This document shows, one piece after another, positions 8,787 through 18,055 of a DNA stretch of 64,000 nucleotides. The stretch is from Lysobacterales bacterium (GTDB lineage: Bacteria > Pseudomonadota > Gammaproteobacteria > Xanthomonadales > BPKI01): contig BPKI01000001.1 of NCBI GenBank assembly GCA_026005055.1, forward strand, positions 496,001 through 560,000. Reading direction: 5' to 3'. Each line of letters starts with the position of its first letter. Positions within the stretch are counted from its first letter, which is position 1. Made by a program: the position numbers and the translations under genes. The notes beneath the pieces were generated by a model, which was not told where the DNA came from, did no database searches, and was given only the letters and a program-made list of their open reading frames with translations.

Positions 8787-10079
8787 TCAGGCGTGCGCTG
8801 ACTCGAACTGCTCGGCCTCGGTCGAGCCCGCCAGGGCGGCAAGCGAGCTTTGGCCGCCGGTGATGACCTCGTTGATCAGGTCGAAGTAGCCGGTGCCGAC
8901 CTCGCGCTGGTGCTTGGCCGCGGTGTAGCCCTCGGCCTCGGCGGCGAACTCGGCTTCCTGCAACTCGATATAAGCCGCCATCTGCCGTTCCTTGTAGCCC
9001 TTGGCGAGCTTGAACATCGAATAGTTGAGAGCGTGGAAGCCTGCGAGGGTGATGAACTGGAACTTGTAGCCCATCGCCGCGAGCTCGCGCTGGAAGCGCG
9101 CGATGGTGCCTTCGTCCAAATGGCGCTTCCAGTTGAAGCTCGGCGAGCAGTTGTAGGCGAGGAGCTTGCCCGGAAAGCGGGCGTGCACCGCCTCGGCGAA
9201 GCGCCGCGCTTGCTCGAGATCGGGCGTGGAGGTCTCGCACCAGAGCAGATCGGCGTAAGGGGCATAGGCCAAGGCGCGCGCGATCGCCTGCTCGAGCCCG
9301 GCGCGGCTCACGTAGAAGCCCTCGACCGTGCGCTCGCCGGTGAGGAAGGGCCGGTCGCGCTCGTCGATGTCGGAGGTGAGGAGCCCCGCCCCCATGGCGT
9401 CGGTACGGGCGATGATGAGCGTTGGGACATTGCAGACATCGGCCGCGAGCCGCGCCGCGACGAGCTTCTGGATTGCCTCCTGGGTGGGCACCAGCACTTT
9501 GCCCCCCATGTGCCCGCATTTCTTCGCCGAGGCGAGCTGATCCTCGAAATGCACGCCGGCTGCGCCCGCCTCGATCATGTGGCGCATGAGCTCATAAGCG
9601 TTCAGCACGCCGCCGAAGCCGGCCTCGGCATCGGCCACGATCGGGACCAGCCAGTCGATCCCGTTCTTGCCTTCGGCGTGGTGGATTTGATCGGCGCGCA
9701 GCAACGCATTGTTGATCCTCCGCACCACGTTGGGCACGGAATCCACCGGATAGAGCGATTGATCCGGGTACATGGTGCAGGCGGTGTTGGCATCGGCCGC
9801 CACCTGCCAGCCGGAAAGGTAGATCGCCTGAAGACCGGCCTTGACCTGCTGCATCGCCTGGTTGCCCGTCAGCGCCCCGAGGGCATTCACGAAGGGCATC
9901 TCGTGAAGGCTGCGCCACAGCCGCTCGGCACCGCGGCGGGCGAGGGAATACTCGATGGCCACCGTGCCGCGAAGCCGCACGACCTCCTCGGCGGTGTAGG
10001 TTCGCGTGATCCCACGCCAGCGCGGGTTTTGCTGCCAGTCGCGGCGCAGTTCTTCGGCAGTGGGCAGGCGTGCGCTCAT
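8787..10079 (-). CDS. aceA: Isocitrate lyase
   Basis: This enzyme (430 residues) splits isocitrate into glyoxylate and succinate, the first step of the glyoxylate bypass. The catalytic signature KKCGHMGGK is intact with the nucleophilic cysteine near residue 188. Substrate-loop segments such as WCETSTPDL and NCSPSFNW are present. The length matches the proteobacterial short form. It lies 13 bases downstream of aceB on the same strand, so the two form an operon that lets cells grow on acetate or fatty acids. Confidence 0.97.
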   Translation of the reverse strand: MSARLPTAEELRRDWQQNPRWRGITRTYTAEEVVRLRGTVAIEYSLARRGAERLWRSLHEMPFVNALGALTGNQAMQQVKAGLQAIYLSGWQVAADANTACTMYPDQSLYPVDSVPNVVRRINNALLRADQIHHAEGKNGIDWLVPIVADAEAGFGGVLNAYELMRHMIEAGAAGVHFEDQLASAKKCGHMGGKVLVPTQEAIQKLVAARLAADVCNVPTLIIARTDAMGAGLLTSDIDERDRPFLTGERTVEGFYVSRAGLEQAIARALAYAPYADLLWCETSTPDLEQARRFAEAVHARFPGKLLAYNCSPSFNWKRHLDEGTIARFQRELAAMGYKFQFITLAGFHALNYSMFKLAKGYKERQMAAYIELQEAEFAAEAEGYTAAKHQREVGTGYFDLINEVITGGQSSLAALAGSTEAEQFESAHA

Positions 10080-10092
10080 GGAAGAATCCTCC

Positions 10093-11691
10093 TCAAGGCA
10101 GGCGTTCGTACGCAGGTAGGGTGAGGAAATCGGCGAGCTCCTCCGCCTCGATGAGCTCGGCGAGGAGCGCCTCGGCTTCGGCGAGACGCTCCGCGCCCGG
10201 CCAGGTCGGCTCGGCAGACAATGCGTTGCTCACCTCGGCGAGCGTCTCGCGGAAAAGGCTTGGCGTGATCGGGCTGCCATCGTCGAGGGCGCTTCGGCCG
10301 TGGTGCAGCCATTGCCAGAGCTGGGCGCGGGCGATCTCGGCGGTGGCCGCATCCTCCATCAGATGGTGGATCGGAACACAGCCGAGGCCATCGAGCCAGG
10401 CGGCGAGGTAGCGAAGGGCCACCTCGACGTTGTTGCGAAAACCCGCTGGCGTGATGCTGCCCTCAGCGGGGCGGATGAGATCGTCGCGGCTGACGAGGAC
10501 GTCCTCGCGCAGACGGTGGCGCTGATGCGGCCCTGGCATGTGCTCGTCGAACACCGCCTGCGCCACCGGCACGAGAGCCGGATGCGCCACCCAGGTGCCA
10601 TCGTGCCCCGCCCGCACCTCGCGCAGCTTGTCCGCGCGCACCTTGGCGAGGGCCGCCTCGTTGGCCACCGGATCGCCCTTGATCGGGATCTGCGCCGCCA
10701 TCCCACCCATGGCGTGCACGCCGCGGCGATGGCAGGTGCGAATGAGAAGCTCGGAATAGGCGCGCAGGAACGGCACCTCCATCGTCACCTGCCCGCGCTC
10801 CGGCAGGATGCGCTCGGGATGCCGGCGGAAGGTCTTGATGTAGCTGAAGATGTAATCCCAGCGCCCGCAGTTGAGACCGACGATGCGGCGGCGCAGCGCA
10901 TAGAGGATCTCGTCCATCTCGAAGACCGCGGGCAAGGTTTCGATCAGGACGGTGACTTTGATCGTTCCGACCGACAGACCGAGGCGAAGCTCGAGGGCGG
11001 CGAGGACGTCTTCCCAGAGCTCGGCCTCCTCAGCGGACTGCAGCTTGGGCAGATAGAGAAAAGGACCCTCGCCGCGAGCCGCGAGCGCGCGAGCGTTGTG
11101 AAAGCAAAACAGGGCGGCGTCGAAGATCGAGGCCGAAACCGGCCGGCCGTCCACTTGCAGGTGCTTCTCGGGAAGATGCCAGCCGCGCGGGCGGACCATG
11201 AGCACCGCCCGCTTCTCCCTCAGCCGGTACTCGCGCCCATCCGGCGCCGTGTAGGCGATGGTTCCGGTCACCGCATCGCAGAGGTTCCGATGGCCGGAGA
11301 GGACGTTCTCCCAGGTCGGGGAGAGGCTGTCCTCGAAGTCGGCCATGAACACCTTCGCGCCCGAGTTGAGGGCGTTGATGATCATCTTGCGATCCACGGG
11401 ACCGGTGATCTCCACGCGCCGGTCGAGGAGTAGCGGTGGCGTTTCCGCCACCTGCCAGTCGCTGGCCCGGAGCTCGGCGGTATCAGGGCGGAAATCGGGA
11501 AGCTCTCCGGCATCGAAGGCCGCCTGGCGCTCGGTACGTCGCGCGAGGAGGCGCATCCGAGCGGGACGAAAGAGCCGGTCGAGCTCGAGCACCAGCGCGA
11601 GCGCCGAGGGGTTGAGCGGGGTGCCCACCCCCGGCGGTGGCGGTCGCAGGGTTTCGCCTTCGAGCGCCATCGAACCCGAGCCTCCGGCCAT
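10093..11691 (-). CDS. aceB: Malate synthase A
   Basis: This protein (532 residues) condenses glyoxylate with acetyl-CoA to malate, the second glyoxylate-bypass step. Family segments include the metal-binding region [21 protein letters not shown] and the C-terminal [10 protein letters not shown]. Two starts are possible. The first ATG (11691) follows GAGGTGA at good spacing. The ATG at 11670 follows GGAGG about 10 bases upstream and would remove seven glycine/serine-rich residues. It is the first gene of the aceB-aceA operon and is divergent from a LysR gene, its likely regulator. Confidence 0.95.
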   Translation of the reverse strand: MAGGSGSMALEGETLRPPPPGVGTPLNPSALALVLELDRLFRPARMRLLARRTERQAAFDAGELPDFRPDTAELRASDWQVAETPPLLLDRRVEITGPVDRKMIINALNSGAKVFMADFEDSLSPTWENVLSGHRNLCDAVTGTIAYTAPDGREYRLREKRAVLMVRPRGWHLPEKHLQVDGRPVSASIFDAALFCFHNARALAARGEGPFLYLPKLQSAEEAELWEDVLAALELRLGLSVGTIKVTVLIETLPAVFEMDEILYALRRRIVGLNCGRWDYIFSYIKTFRRHPERILPERGQVTMEVPFLRAYSELLIRTCHRRGVHAMGGMAAQIPIKGDPVANEAALAKVRADKLREVRAGHDGTWVAHPALVPVAQAVFDEHMPGPHQRHRLREDVLVSRDDLIRPAEGSITPAGFRNNVEVALRYLAAWLDGLGCVPIHHLMEDAATAEIARAQLWQWLHHGRSALDDGSPITPSLFRETLAEVSNALSAEPTWPGAERLAEAEALLAELIEAEELADFLTLPAYERLP

Positions 11692-11744
11692 CGCTGATCA
11701 CCTCGTCGACATCACGAGCGCGAACTTAGATCGGCCTTGAGTCT

Positions 11745-11782
11745 TTGAAAAGAAAAATGTTTCAATGCAGCATATTGAAAAG
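11745..11782. promoter_or_regulatory. Probable LysR operator: three phased TTGAAA half-sites
   Basis: In the aceB-LysR gap, TTGAAA (11745), TTTCAA (11760) and TTGAAA (11775) are spaced exactly 15 bases apart in alternating orientation. The outer copies extend to TTGAAAAG. The first two form a T-N11-A-like inverted repeat TTGAAA-N9-TTTCAA. The AT-rich patch is striking against the GC-rich surroundings and is the natural binding site for the adjacent LysR protein. Confidence 0.7.
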
Positions 11783-11799
11783 ACCAATCTTTAGGTGAC

Positions 11800-12762
11800 A
11801 TGAACCGCGACGATGCGAGCGCGCGTCGCGCCTACTACAAGGGAGCGAGGCTCAAGCAGCTTCGCGCCTTCTGCACGGTGGTGAGGCTTGGCAGCGTCTC
11901 GCGCGCGGCGGAAGCGATGTTCCTCAGTCAGCCTTCGGTGAGCCTGCTTCTGGCCGCCTTGGAGCGGGAGCTCGGTGCCAAGCTGCTCACCCGGGTCGGG
12001 CGACGGATGCAGCCCACCGAAGAGGGGCAGGTGCTCTACGAGCTCGCCCGCCCGATCGTGGAAGGGGTTGAGAATCTCGATGCAGAGTTCCGCAAAAGGC
12101 TTTCCGGGCAGCGCATCCAAAGCCTCGACATCGCGGCTGGCACCTCCACCATCCAGTACCTGCTCCCGCCTCTGGTCAAGCGCTTCCGCGAGCGCCATCC
12201 CGACATCCCGCTCAGACTGCACAACGTGACCGGTCGCGATGGGCTGGCGCTCCTGCGCTCCGGCGAGGTCGATCTGGCGGTGGGCTCGATGCTCGAGGTG
12301 CCGGCCGACCTCGACTATGCGCCGGTTTATTTCTTCGACCCGGTGCTGATCATGCCGCGCGGTCATCCCCTCGCCGAGCGCACCGAGATCCGGATCGAGG
12401 ACCTCTCGCCCCATGGCCTGATCCTGCCGCCCAAACGGCTCACGACTTATCGACTGGTCGATGCCGTGTTCCGCGCCCGCGGCGTGCCTTACACCGTGGC
12501 CATGGAAGTGGGCGGTTGGGAGCTCATCAAGCAGTACGTCGCGATGGGGCTCGGCATCTCGATCGTGACCAGCATTTGCCTCACCGGCCGCGAGGAGCTC
12601 GCCACCCACAATCTGCGCCGCTATTTCCCGCAGCGTAGCTACGGGGTGGTGATCCGCAAGGGAGCCTACCTGCCTCCGCCGGCGCGCGAGTTCATCGCTC
12701 TGATCAAGCCCGGTCTGTTCGAGCGCCGCGGCTACGACGATACCGGGCACTCCGAGCGCTGA
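11800..12762 (+). CDS. LysR-family transcriptional regulator, CysB-like, likely regulator of aceBA
   Basis: A 320-residue regulator. The N-terminal winged helix-turn-helix spans about residues 16-75 (FCTVVRLGSVSRAAEAMFLSQ). The periplasmic-binding-protein-like effector domain follows from about 105 to 305 (AAGTSTIQYLLPP, DLAVGSM, GLGISIVTS). The gene is divergent from aceB with phased half-sites between them. This arrangement is typical of autoregulated LysR control, so regulation of the glyoxylate shunt is a good inference. The effector is unknown. The start was chosen so that the helix-turn-helix is preceded by a short basic tail. Confidence 0.88.
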   Translation: MNRDDASARRAYYKGARLKQLRAFCTVVRLGSVSRAAEAMFLSQPSVSLLLAALERELGAKLLTRVGRRMQPTEEGQVLYELARPIVEGVENLDAEFRKRLSGQRIQSLDIAAGTSTIQYLLPPLVKRFRERHPDIPLRLHNVTGRDGLALLRSGEVDLAVGSMLEVPADLDYAPVYFFDPVLIMPRGHPLAERTEIRIEDLSPHGLILPPKRLTTYRLVDAVFRARGVPYTVAMEVGGWELIKQYVAMGLGISIVTSICLTGREELATHNLRRYFPQRSYGVVIRKGAYLPPPAREFIALIKPGLFERRGYDDTGHSER

Positions 12763-12787
12763 GCGAAGCCCCTGCGCCGAAGGCCGC

Positions 12788-12793
12788 TAGACT
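12788..12793 (+). promoter_or_regulatory. -10-like TAGACT directly before the export operon
   Basis: TAGACT ends 8 bases before the ATG of the FtsX-like permease. The intervening bases are pure pyrimidine (CCTCCTCC), so no ribosome-binding site is possible. This points to a leaderless mRNA. Confidence 0.5.
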
Positions 12794-12801
12794 CCTCCTC
12801 C

Positions 12802-13944
12802 ATGCTCAGGCCGGCTCCCGGCATCGTCCTCCTCGCTTGGCGCAATCTCGCCTCCGAGCGGCTGCGTTTCGCCGCCACCCTCACCGGCGTCGCCTTCGCG
12901 GTGGTCCTGATGGGTGCTCAGCTCGGACTGCTGCTCGCCTTCGCTCGTGCCGCGAGCACCCTGATCGACCACGCCGATGCCGATCTCTGGGTGACCCAGG
13001 CCGGCACGCGCAGCGTGGACATCGCCGCCGCGCTTGACCTCGGCCGCCGCCACCTGGCCTTGGCGGTGCCCGGGGTCGTCGCCGCCGACCCTTACATGGT
13101 CCAGTTCGCCTTCTGGCGCCGCCCCGACGGCGGCACCGAGAGCGTCATCATCACCGGCTTCGATCCGGCGAGCGGCCGCGGCGGCCCGTGGAATCTCATC
13201 GCCGGCGAGCTCGGCCAGCTCCTGCATCCGGATTCGGTGATCGTGGATCGGCTTTTCCTCGACAAGCTCGGCGTCGATGGCCTCGGTGCCGTCGCCGAGA
13301 TCAACAACCGCCGCGCCCGCATCGTCGGCATCACCTCCGGCATCCGCACCTTCACCCAAAGCCCCTATGTCTTCACCACCCACGCCCAGGCACAGAACTA
13401 CACGCTGTTCTCCCCGGAGCAGACCACTTATCTCCTGATCAAGCTCGCCCCCGAGGCCGAACGCGAGGCGGTGCGGCAGGCACTCGCCGCGCGCCTCGCG
13501 CCGGCGCGGGTTTGGACACGCGAGGAGTTCGCCCGCCAGAGTCAGCGCTATTGGCTGCTCACCACCGGCGCCGGCTCGGCGCTGCTGCTCGCCACCCTCC
13601 TCGGCATGGTGGTGGGTGTCGTCATCGTCGGCCAAACGCTGTTCGCGATCACGGTGGACCGGCTCAAGGAATACGCCACCTGGCGGGCCCTCGGTGCGAG
13701 CCGCGGAGAGCTGATGCGGGTGATCCTCACCCAGGCGCTCATCGCCGCCGGCGGCGGCTATCTGTTGGGCGCGCTCGCAGTCCTCGCCCTGGCTTGGATC
13801 CAGCGCGAGGCCACCGCCGCGATCGCCGTCTCCCCCGCCATGATGGGGCTGCTCTTCCTGCTCACCCTCGCGATGTGCTTCGCGGGGGCCCTGATCGCCC
13901 TCGGCCGGCTGATTCGCCTCGATGTCTGCGAGGTGTTCCGGTGA
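12802..13944 (+). CDS. FtsX/MacB-like ABC transporter permease (DevC-like)
   Basis: The 380-residue permease of a three-gene export system. One membrane helix (about residues 22-50) precedes a large extracytoplasmic domain. Three more helices lie at about 250-280, 312-335 and 345-370, the FtsX topology. The LKEYATWRALGASRGEL coupling segment is typical of this superfamily. The stop overlaps the GTG of the ATPase (GTGA). Order and content (permease, ATPase, membrane fusion protein) match the cyanobacterial DevBCA glycolipid exporter and its proteobacterial relatives. Confidence 0.85.
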   Translation: MLRPAPGIVLLAWRNLASERLRFAATLTGVAFAVVLMGAQLGLLLAFARAASTLIDHADADLWVTQAGTRSVDIAAALDLGRRHLALAVPGVVAADPYMVQFAFWRRPDGGTESVIITGFDPASGRGGPWNLIAGELGQLLHPDSVIVDRLFLDKLGVDGLGAVAEINNRRARIVGITSGIRTFTQSPYVFTTHAQAQNYTLFSPEQTTYLLIKLAPEAEREAVRQALAARLAPARVWTREEFARQSQRYWLLTTGAGSALLLATLLGMVVGVVIVGQTLFAITVDRLKEYATWRALGASRGELMRVILTQALIAAGGGYLLGALAVLALAWIQREATAAIAVSPAMMGLLFLLTLAMCFAGALIALGRLIRLDVCEVFR

Positions 13945-14612
13945 GCCTGGCGCTGCGCGAAGTCTCCCTGGTCTACGGCAGCGGCGAGACCGCGGTGCGG
14001 GCTCTCGATGGGGTCAGCCTCGCCTTCCATCCCGGCGAACTCACGCTGCTGGTCGGGCCCTCCGGCAGCGGCAAAAGCAGCCTGCTCATGGTCGCCGGCT
14101 GCCTGCTCCGCCCCAGCGCCGGAGAGGTCGAGGTGCTCGGCGAACGGGTTCAGCGCTGGGAGCAGGAGGCCTTGGCGCGACTTCGGCGCCGTGCTTTCGG
14201 CTTCGTCTTCCAGCACTACCATCTCTTTCCCGCCCTCTCCGCCTGGGAAAACGTCGCGATGGCCCTCTGGCTCAAGGGGTTGCGCGGGGAGAAGCTCTAT
14301 CGCGAGGCTCTGGCCCTGCTCGAGCAAGTAGGCCTTGGCGATCGCGCCCGGCACCGCCCGGATGAGCTCTCCGGTGGGCAGAAGCAGCGGGTGGCCGTGG
14401 CACGGGCGCTCGCCGGCAATGCCCCGATCCTCCTCGCCGACGAACCGACCGCGGCCCTGGACGGCGCCACCGGCCACGGCATCGCGGAGCTTCTGGCCCG
14501 ACTCGCGCATCAGGGTCGAGTCGTCTTGGTGGTCACGCACGACCCGCGGATGCTCGACGTCGCCGATCGTATCCTCCGGCTCGAAGACGGTCGCCTCAAG
14601 GAGTCCGGATGA
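13941..14612 (+). CDS. ABC transporter ATP-binding protein (DevA/LolD-like)
   Basis: A 223-residue ATPase with Walker A GPSGSGKS near residue 40, signature LSGGQKQR near 142, Walker B ILLADEPT near 162 and the H-loop VVTHDPR. The GTG start overlaps the permease stop, and its own stop overlaps the next ATG, so the three genes are translationally coupled. Similarity is to the LolD/MacB/DevA subfamily that powers transport of lipids or hydrophobic molecules to the cell surface. Confidence 0.88.
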   Translation: MSLALREVSLVYGSGETAVRALDGVSLAFHPGELTLLVGPSGSGKSSLLMVAGCLLRPSAGEVEVLGERVQRWEQEALARLRRRAFGFVFQHYHLFPALSAWENVAMALWLKGLRGEKLYREALALLEQVGLGDRARHRPDELSGGQKQRVAVARALAGNAPILLADEPTAALDGATGHGIAELLARLAHQGRVVLVVTHDPRMLDVADRILRLEDGRLKESG

Positions 14613-15562
14613 AGGTCCTCGCATCGCTCCTGCTGCTCGTGGCGGAGGCCTCACCAGTGATCCACGCCGGCGGAACGGTGGAGCCGGTCGGAGAGGAACG
14701 TCTGATCGTGGCCGAGAGCGCGGGGCGTATCGCTCGCATCCACGTCGTCGAAGGGGAACGGGTGGCGAAGGGTCAGCTCATCGCCGAGATCGCCGCCGAG
14801 GAGGCGGCGGCGCGCGTGGCCGTGGCGGAGCGGCAAATCGAGGTGCTGAAAGCCGAGCGCGCCTTGCTGCTCGCGGGCCAACGTCCGGAGGAACGACGCC
14901 TCGCCCGGGCGCGCTGGGAGGCGGCCGAAGCGGCGCGAGCACGCGCCGAAGGCGCCCTCGCCCGTGCCGAGGCGCTGGCCGCCCGCGGCCTGCTCGCCGA
15001 GGACGCCCGCGAGGAGCGCCTTCGCCAGGCCGAGGTGGCGCAGGCCGAGGCCCGTGCCGCCGAGGCGGCGTATGCGCTTGCCGAAGCCGGGCCGCGCGCC
15101 GAGGAGCTCGCCTTGCTCGAGGCCCGGATCGGTCTCGCCGAGGCGGAGCTCGCCGCGGCTCAGGCCGCCCTCGCCAAGACCCGCATCCGAAGCCCGCTCG
15201 ATGGCACGATCCTCAAGCTGCTCTTGCGCGAGGGCGAGTTGGTCGCCCCCCTCGATCCCAAGCCGGTGGCCAGTCTCGGCGATCTCTCCTCGCGCTACGT
15301 GCGCGCCGAGGTGGACGAGCTCGACATCGCCAGACTCCGTCCCGGGCTCCGGGTCGAGGTGCGAAGCGATGCCTTCCCCGAGCAGCGCTTTTCCGGCGTG
15401 GTGGAACGCGTCGGCCTGCGCATGGGACGGCGCTTGCTGCGCTCGGACGACCCGGTCGAACGACGGGACGCACGCGTGCTCGAGACCCTGATCCGGCTCG
15501 AAGACGGGCGGGAACTGCCCATCGGCCTGCGCGTGGACGTGCGCATCTACCCCGAGCCCTGA
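14609..15562 (+). CDS. HlyD-family membrane fusion protein (DevB-like)
   Basis: The 317-residue periplasmic adaptor of the export operon. A short hydrophobic N-terminus (signal or anchor, about 1-20) is followed by a lipoyl-like half (GRIARIHVVEGERVAKGQLI). A very alanine/glutamate/arginine-rich coiled-coil hairpin spans about 70-190. The second lipoyl half (TRIRSPLDGTILK) and a beta-barrel domain complete it. The 3' end overlaps the convergent acyltransferase gene by 16 bases. No outer-membrane channel gene is linked, so TolC is presumably shared. Confidence 0.85.
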   Translation: MKVLASLLLLVAEASPVIHAGGTVEPVGEERLIVAESAGRIARIHVVEGERVAKGQLIAEIAAEEAAARVAVAERQIEVLKAERALLLAGQRPEERRLARARWEAAEAARARAEGALARAEALAARGLLAEDAREERLRQAEVAQAEARAAEAAYALAEAGPRAEELALLEARIGLAEAELAAAQAALAKTRIRSPLDGTILKLLLREGELVAPLDPKPVASLGDLSSRYVRAEVDELDIARLRPGLRVEVRSDAFPEQRFSGVVERVGLRMGRRLLRSDDPVERRDARVLETLIRLEDGRELPIGLRVDVRIYPEP

Positions 15563-16164
15563 GGAGCCAGCGCGGACTTCCCGCGGCGCCCGCGCCAGGG
15601 CGCATAGAAACGTTGGATCCGGCGCAAGTCCTCCTCGAGGTCCTCGCCGACGTGATAGAGCGGCCCCACCACGATCCGCTTCTCGGGATAGTGGAAGGCG
15701 ACGAGCAACAGCGGCACTTCGGCGGCGCGGGCGATGTGCCAGAAACCCGTCTTCCACCGCGTCACCGGCTTGCGCGTGCCCTCCGGGGCGATGGCCAGCC
15801 AAAGCGCCTCGCGCTCCCTGAACTCGCGCACCACTTGCGCCACCGCCCCATGCGCCCGGCTGCGATCCACCGGGATCCCACCCGCCGCGAGCAGCGGACG
15901 ACGCAAGGGTCCGCGAAACAGGCTGTGCTTGCCGAGCCAATGCGCCTTCACCCCGAGCGCGATGGCCGCGCCGATCCCGCCGATTCCGTCCCAGAGGGAG
16001 CTGTGGGGAGCCGCGAGGACGATGAGCTTGGGCAGATTCGGCAGGAGCCCCGTCACCCGCCATCGCGACAGCCGAAGCAGCGCGCGCGCCATCGGCGCAA
16101 GGCCCGCTCCGCGTTTCAGGCGCGGCACCCGAGGACCGACCTCTGGCAGCACAAACCCATCCAT
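15547..16164 (-). CDS. 1-acylglycerol-3-phosphate O-acyltransferase-like protein (PlsC family)
   Basis: This product (205 residues) is a small membrane-associated acyltransferase. The HX4D catalytic motif reads HSSLWD near residue 48, and the substrate-binding motif is APEGTRK near 118. WKTGFWHIA and VPLLLVAFHY follow, as in the small YihG/PlsC-like acyltransferases of this lineage. The ATG at 16164 (MDGFVLPE) was chosen because the frame further upstream passes through a terminator hairpin. A downstream methionine (MARALL) is an alternative start. The acceptor lipid is not determined. Confidence 0.75.
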   Translation of the reverse strand: MDGFVLPEVGPRVPRLKRGAGLAPMARALLRLSRWRVTGLLPNLPKLIVLAAPHSSLWDGIGGIGAAIALGVKAHWLGKHSLFRGPLRRPLLAAGGIPVDRSRAHGAVAQVVREFREREALWLAIAPEGTRKPVTRWKTGFWHIARAAEVPLLLVAFHYPEKRIVVGPLYHVGEDLEEDLRRIQRFYAPWRGRRGKSALAPQGSG

Positions 16165-16174
16165 CGCGGGAAGG

Positions 16175-16208
16175 AAAAAACGACCCGCCCGATGCATCGG
16201 GCGGGTCG
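16175..16208 (-). terminator. Perfect-palindrome terminator after the small lipoprotein gene
   Basis: A 28-base perfect palindrome (16181-16208, 14-bp arms beginning CGACCCGCCC) is followed on the minus strand by TTTTTT (16180-16175). It ends the lipoprotein transcript 25 bases after its stop codon and sits just before the acyltransferase start. Confidence 0.85.
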
Positions 16209-16232
16209 CAAGGATAGCCGATCCACCCGCCT

Positions 16233-16643
16233 TCAGCGGCGGCGGCAGCCGGGACCGTTCTCGGGCTCGAGCCGCACCACGAGCGGATTCGGCTTCAGCT
16301 CCTTGGTCGCGCCGCTCGCGGCATCGACCCCGGCACCGATGATGCCCCCGACGATGACGTTCCCGGCCATCCCCGCGGCGCCGGCGCCGGCCACCTGACT
16401 CACCACCTGGGTCTGCACCGGGCGGTAGCATTCCTTGCGGATGGTGACCATGAAGGTCTCCTTGCGCTTCTTCTGCAGGGTACAGGGCGATAGGCAGCGC
16501 TCGCCGCTCGAGAGTTCGACCTCGGCGTTCGGGGGATCGGTCTCGACGGTCCATGCCTCGGTGGTGCCGCGCGTGATGGTCGCGCAGCCGCCGAGGGCAG
16601 CAATGCCGAGGAGCAGGAAAGGATGCACGATTCGAAGCTTCAT
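16233..16643 (-). CDS. Small lipoprotein with PEGA-like region
   Basis: A 136-residue lipoprotein. The signal sequence ends in a lipobox LGGC (Cys near residue 20) followed by ATITRG. A PEGA-like stretch with cysteine pairs (SSGERCLSPC, TIRKECYRP) comes next. A glycine/alanine-rich hydrophobic segment (GAGAAGMAGNVIVGGIIGAGV) then gives a glycine-zipper look. The terminus GPGCRRR is basic. It is transcribed alone with its own terminator. The type is widespread in gammaproteobacteria without an assigned function; a role in the envelope is inferred from the lipobox only. Confidence 0.75.
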   Translation of the reverse strand: MKLRIVHPFLLLGIAALGGCATITRGTTEAWTVETDPPNAEVELSSGERCLSPCTLQKKRKETFMVTIRKECYRPVQTQVVSQVAGAGAAGMAGNVIVGGIIGAGVDAASGATKELKPNPLVVRLEPENGPGCRRR

Positions 16644-16876
16644 GATGTGGTTCTCCCCATCGGAGTTTTCGGAAGGTTTCGCGTCCGCATCACGCCCTTG
16701 AGCGCGGCAAACGCGGCGCGCAGTGTTAGGGTCGGGACACGTCTGCAAGCTGAACCACGCTGCCCGGGAGAGCTCCCTCACGCGGCCCTTCAGCCGGATT
16801 TCATCTCGTCTTCAGCGTCCCTTCACACGCCCGGGCATGCCCGGCTCCCCGAGCGATACACTCGCGCCTTTCCCCG

Positions 16877-18055
16877 ATGGCCTCGTCCATGTCTCCCTGG
16901 TTTCTCGAGCCCCAGCCGAGTGATCGAGCCGTCATGGCTTGGATGCTTCGCATCGAAGCGCCTGTCCTATTCGAGGTCGGCGGCAATCTCGTCCTGCTGG
17001 ATCGCGAGGGAGAGGAAATTGCCCGCCACGGCCTCGCCGAGCTGGGCGCTTGGCTGCACTGGCTGCCGCGCGGGCAGTACCGGCTCGTCTTGCGCGGCCT
17101 CGCCGGCCACGCCGCCAAGGTCCGCCTGGAACTCAGCGCACGCGACGGCCGCGCATGGATCGGCACGAGCAGCACCCTGCATGCGCTGCCCGAGGCCGAA
17201 GCCGCTCAGCCGCTGTCCCTGGCGTGGAGCGGTCAGCCCGATCCTGCCGCGCTCCCCTACCGGCGAGGGCTTCAGGACTGGTTCCACCGCCACTTCGACC
17301 ACGCGGCCTTGGTCATCGGCGAATATCTGCTCAAGGACTCGCCCCTGCTTTCGGGGCGGATTCTCGATCTCGGCTGCGGCGATGGGATCACCGACCTCGG
17401 TCTGTTCTGGCGCTGGCGGCCGGAACTGCTGGTCGGCATCGACCCCTTCGCGGGCTTCGAGCGCCTGCCGGCGATCCTCGCCGAGCGCGGGCTTCCCGCC
17501 TCGCTCCTCGCCCCCGGGCTCGTCTTCCTGCGCGCCGACGGCAACTTTCTACCCTTTCGCGAGGACAGCTTCGACGTCGTCGTCTCCTGGGGTTCGCTCG
17601 AGCACATCGCCGGCGGGCATCACCAGGCGATGGTGGAAATTCGTCGGGTGTTGAAGCCCGATGGCCTGCTTTTCGCCCACCCCGGGCTCTACTACTCCAA
17701 TCTCGGCCACCACTTGGGCGAGTTCAGCGACGAACCCTTCGTGCATCTCAAACGAAGCCGCGAGGCTTTGCGCGAGCTCGTGCTCTCGACCACGCCGCGC
17801 TACATCGATCGCGCCGGCGAGTTCGCGAGCCCCGCCCAATACTGGCAGTGGTTCGAGGAACTCAATCCGATCACCGTGGCGAGCTTCGAGCAGGAGCTTC
17901 GAGCCTTGGACTTCGAGCCCTGGCGCGTGGCGCTTCGCACCGAACCGGTCATCGAATACACCCCGGAGCTTTTGCGCTACTCGATGCAGGACCTCGCCAC
18001 CGCCGAGCTCTACGTCGCCTGCTTCAATCGCAAGCGCCGGCCCCCGGGACGATGA
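16877..18055 (+). CDS. SAM-dependent methyltransferase, class I
   Basis: A 392-residue protein. The first 130 residues form an unassigned beta-rich domain. A Rossmann methyltransferase core follows: motif I ILDLGCGDGITDL near residue 163, acidic GIDPF, then FDVVVSWGSLEHI and IRRVLKPDGLLFAHPG. The C-terminal 100 residues are helical (PAQYWQWFEELNPITV). The substrate is unknown. Proteins of this shape often modify sugars or lipids in surface-polysaccharide loci, but no glycosyltransferases are nearby. The 3' end overlaps the next convergent methyltransferase gene by 32 bases. Confidence 0.72.
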   Translation: MASSMSPWFLEPQPSDRAVMAWMLRIEAPVLFEVGGNLVLLDREGEEIARHGLAELGAWLHWLPRGQYRLVLRGLAGHAAKVRLELSARDGRAWIGTSSTLHALPEAEAAQPLSLAWSGQPDPAALPYRRGLQDWFHRHFDHAALVIGEYLLKDSPLLSGRILDLGCGDGITDLGLFWRWRPELLVGIDPFAGFERLPAILAERGLPASLLAPGLVFLRADGNFLPFREDSFDVVVSWGSLEHIAGGHHQAMVEIRRVLKPDGLLFAHPGLYYSNLGHHLGEFSDEPFVHLKRSREALRELVLSTTPRYIDRAGEFASPAQYWQWFEELNPITVASFEQELRALDFEPWRVALRTEPVIEYTPELLRYSMQDLATAELYVACFNRKRRPPGR

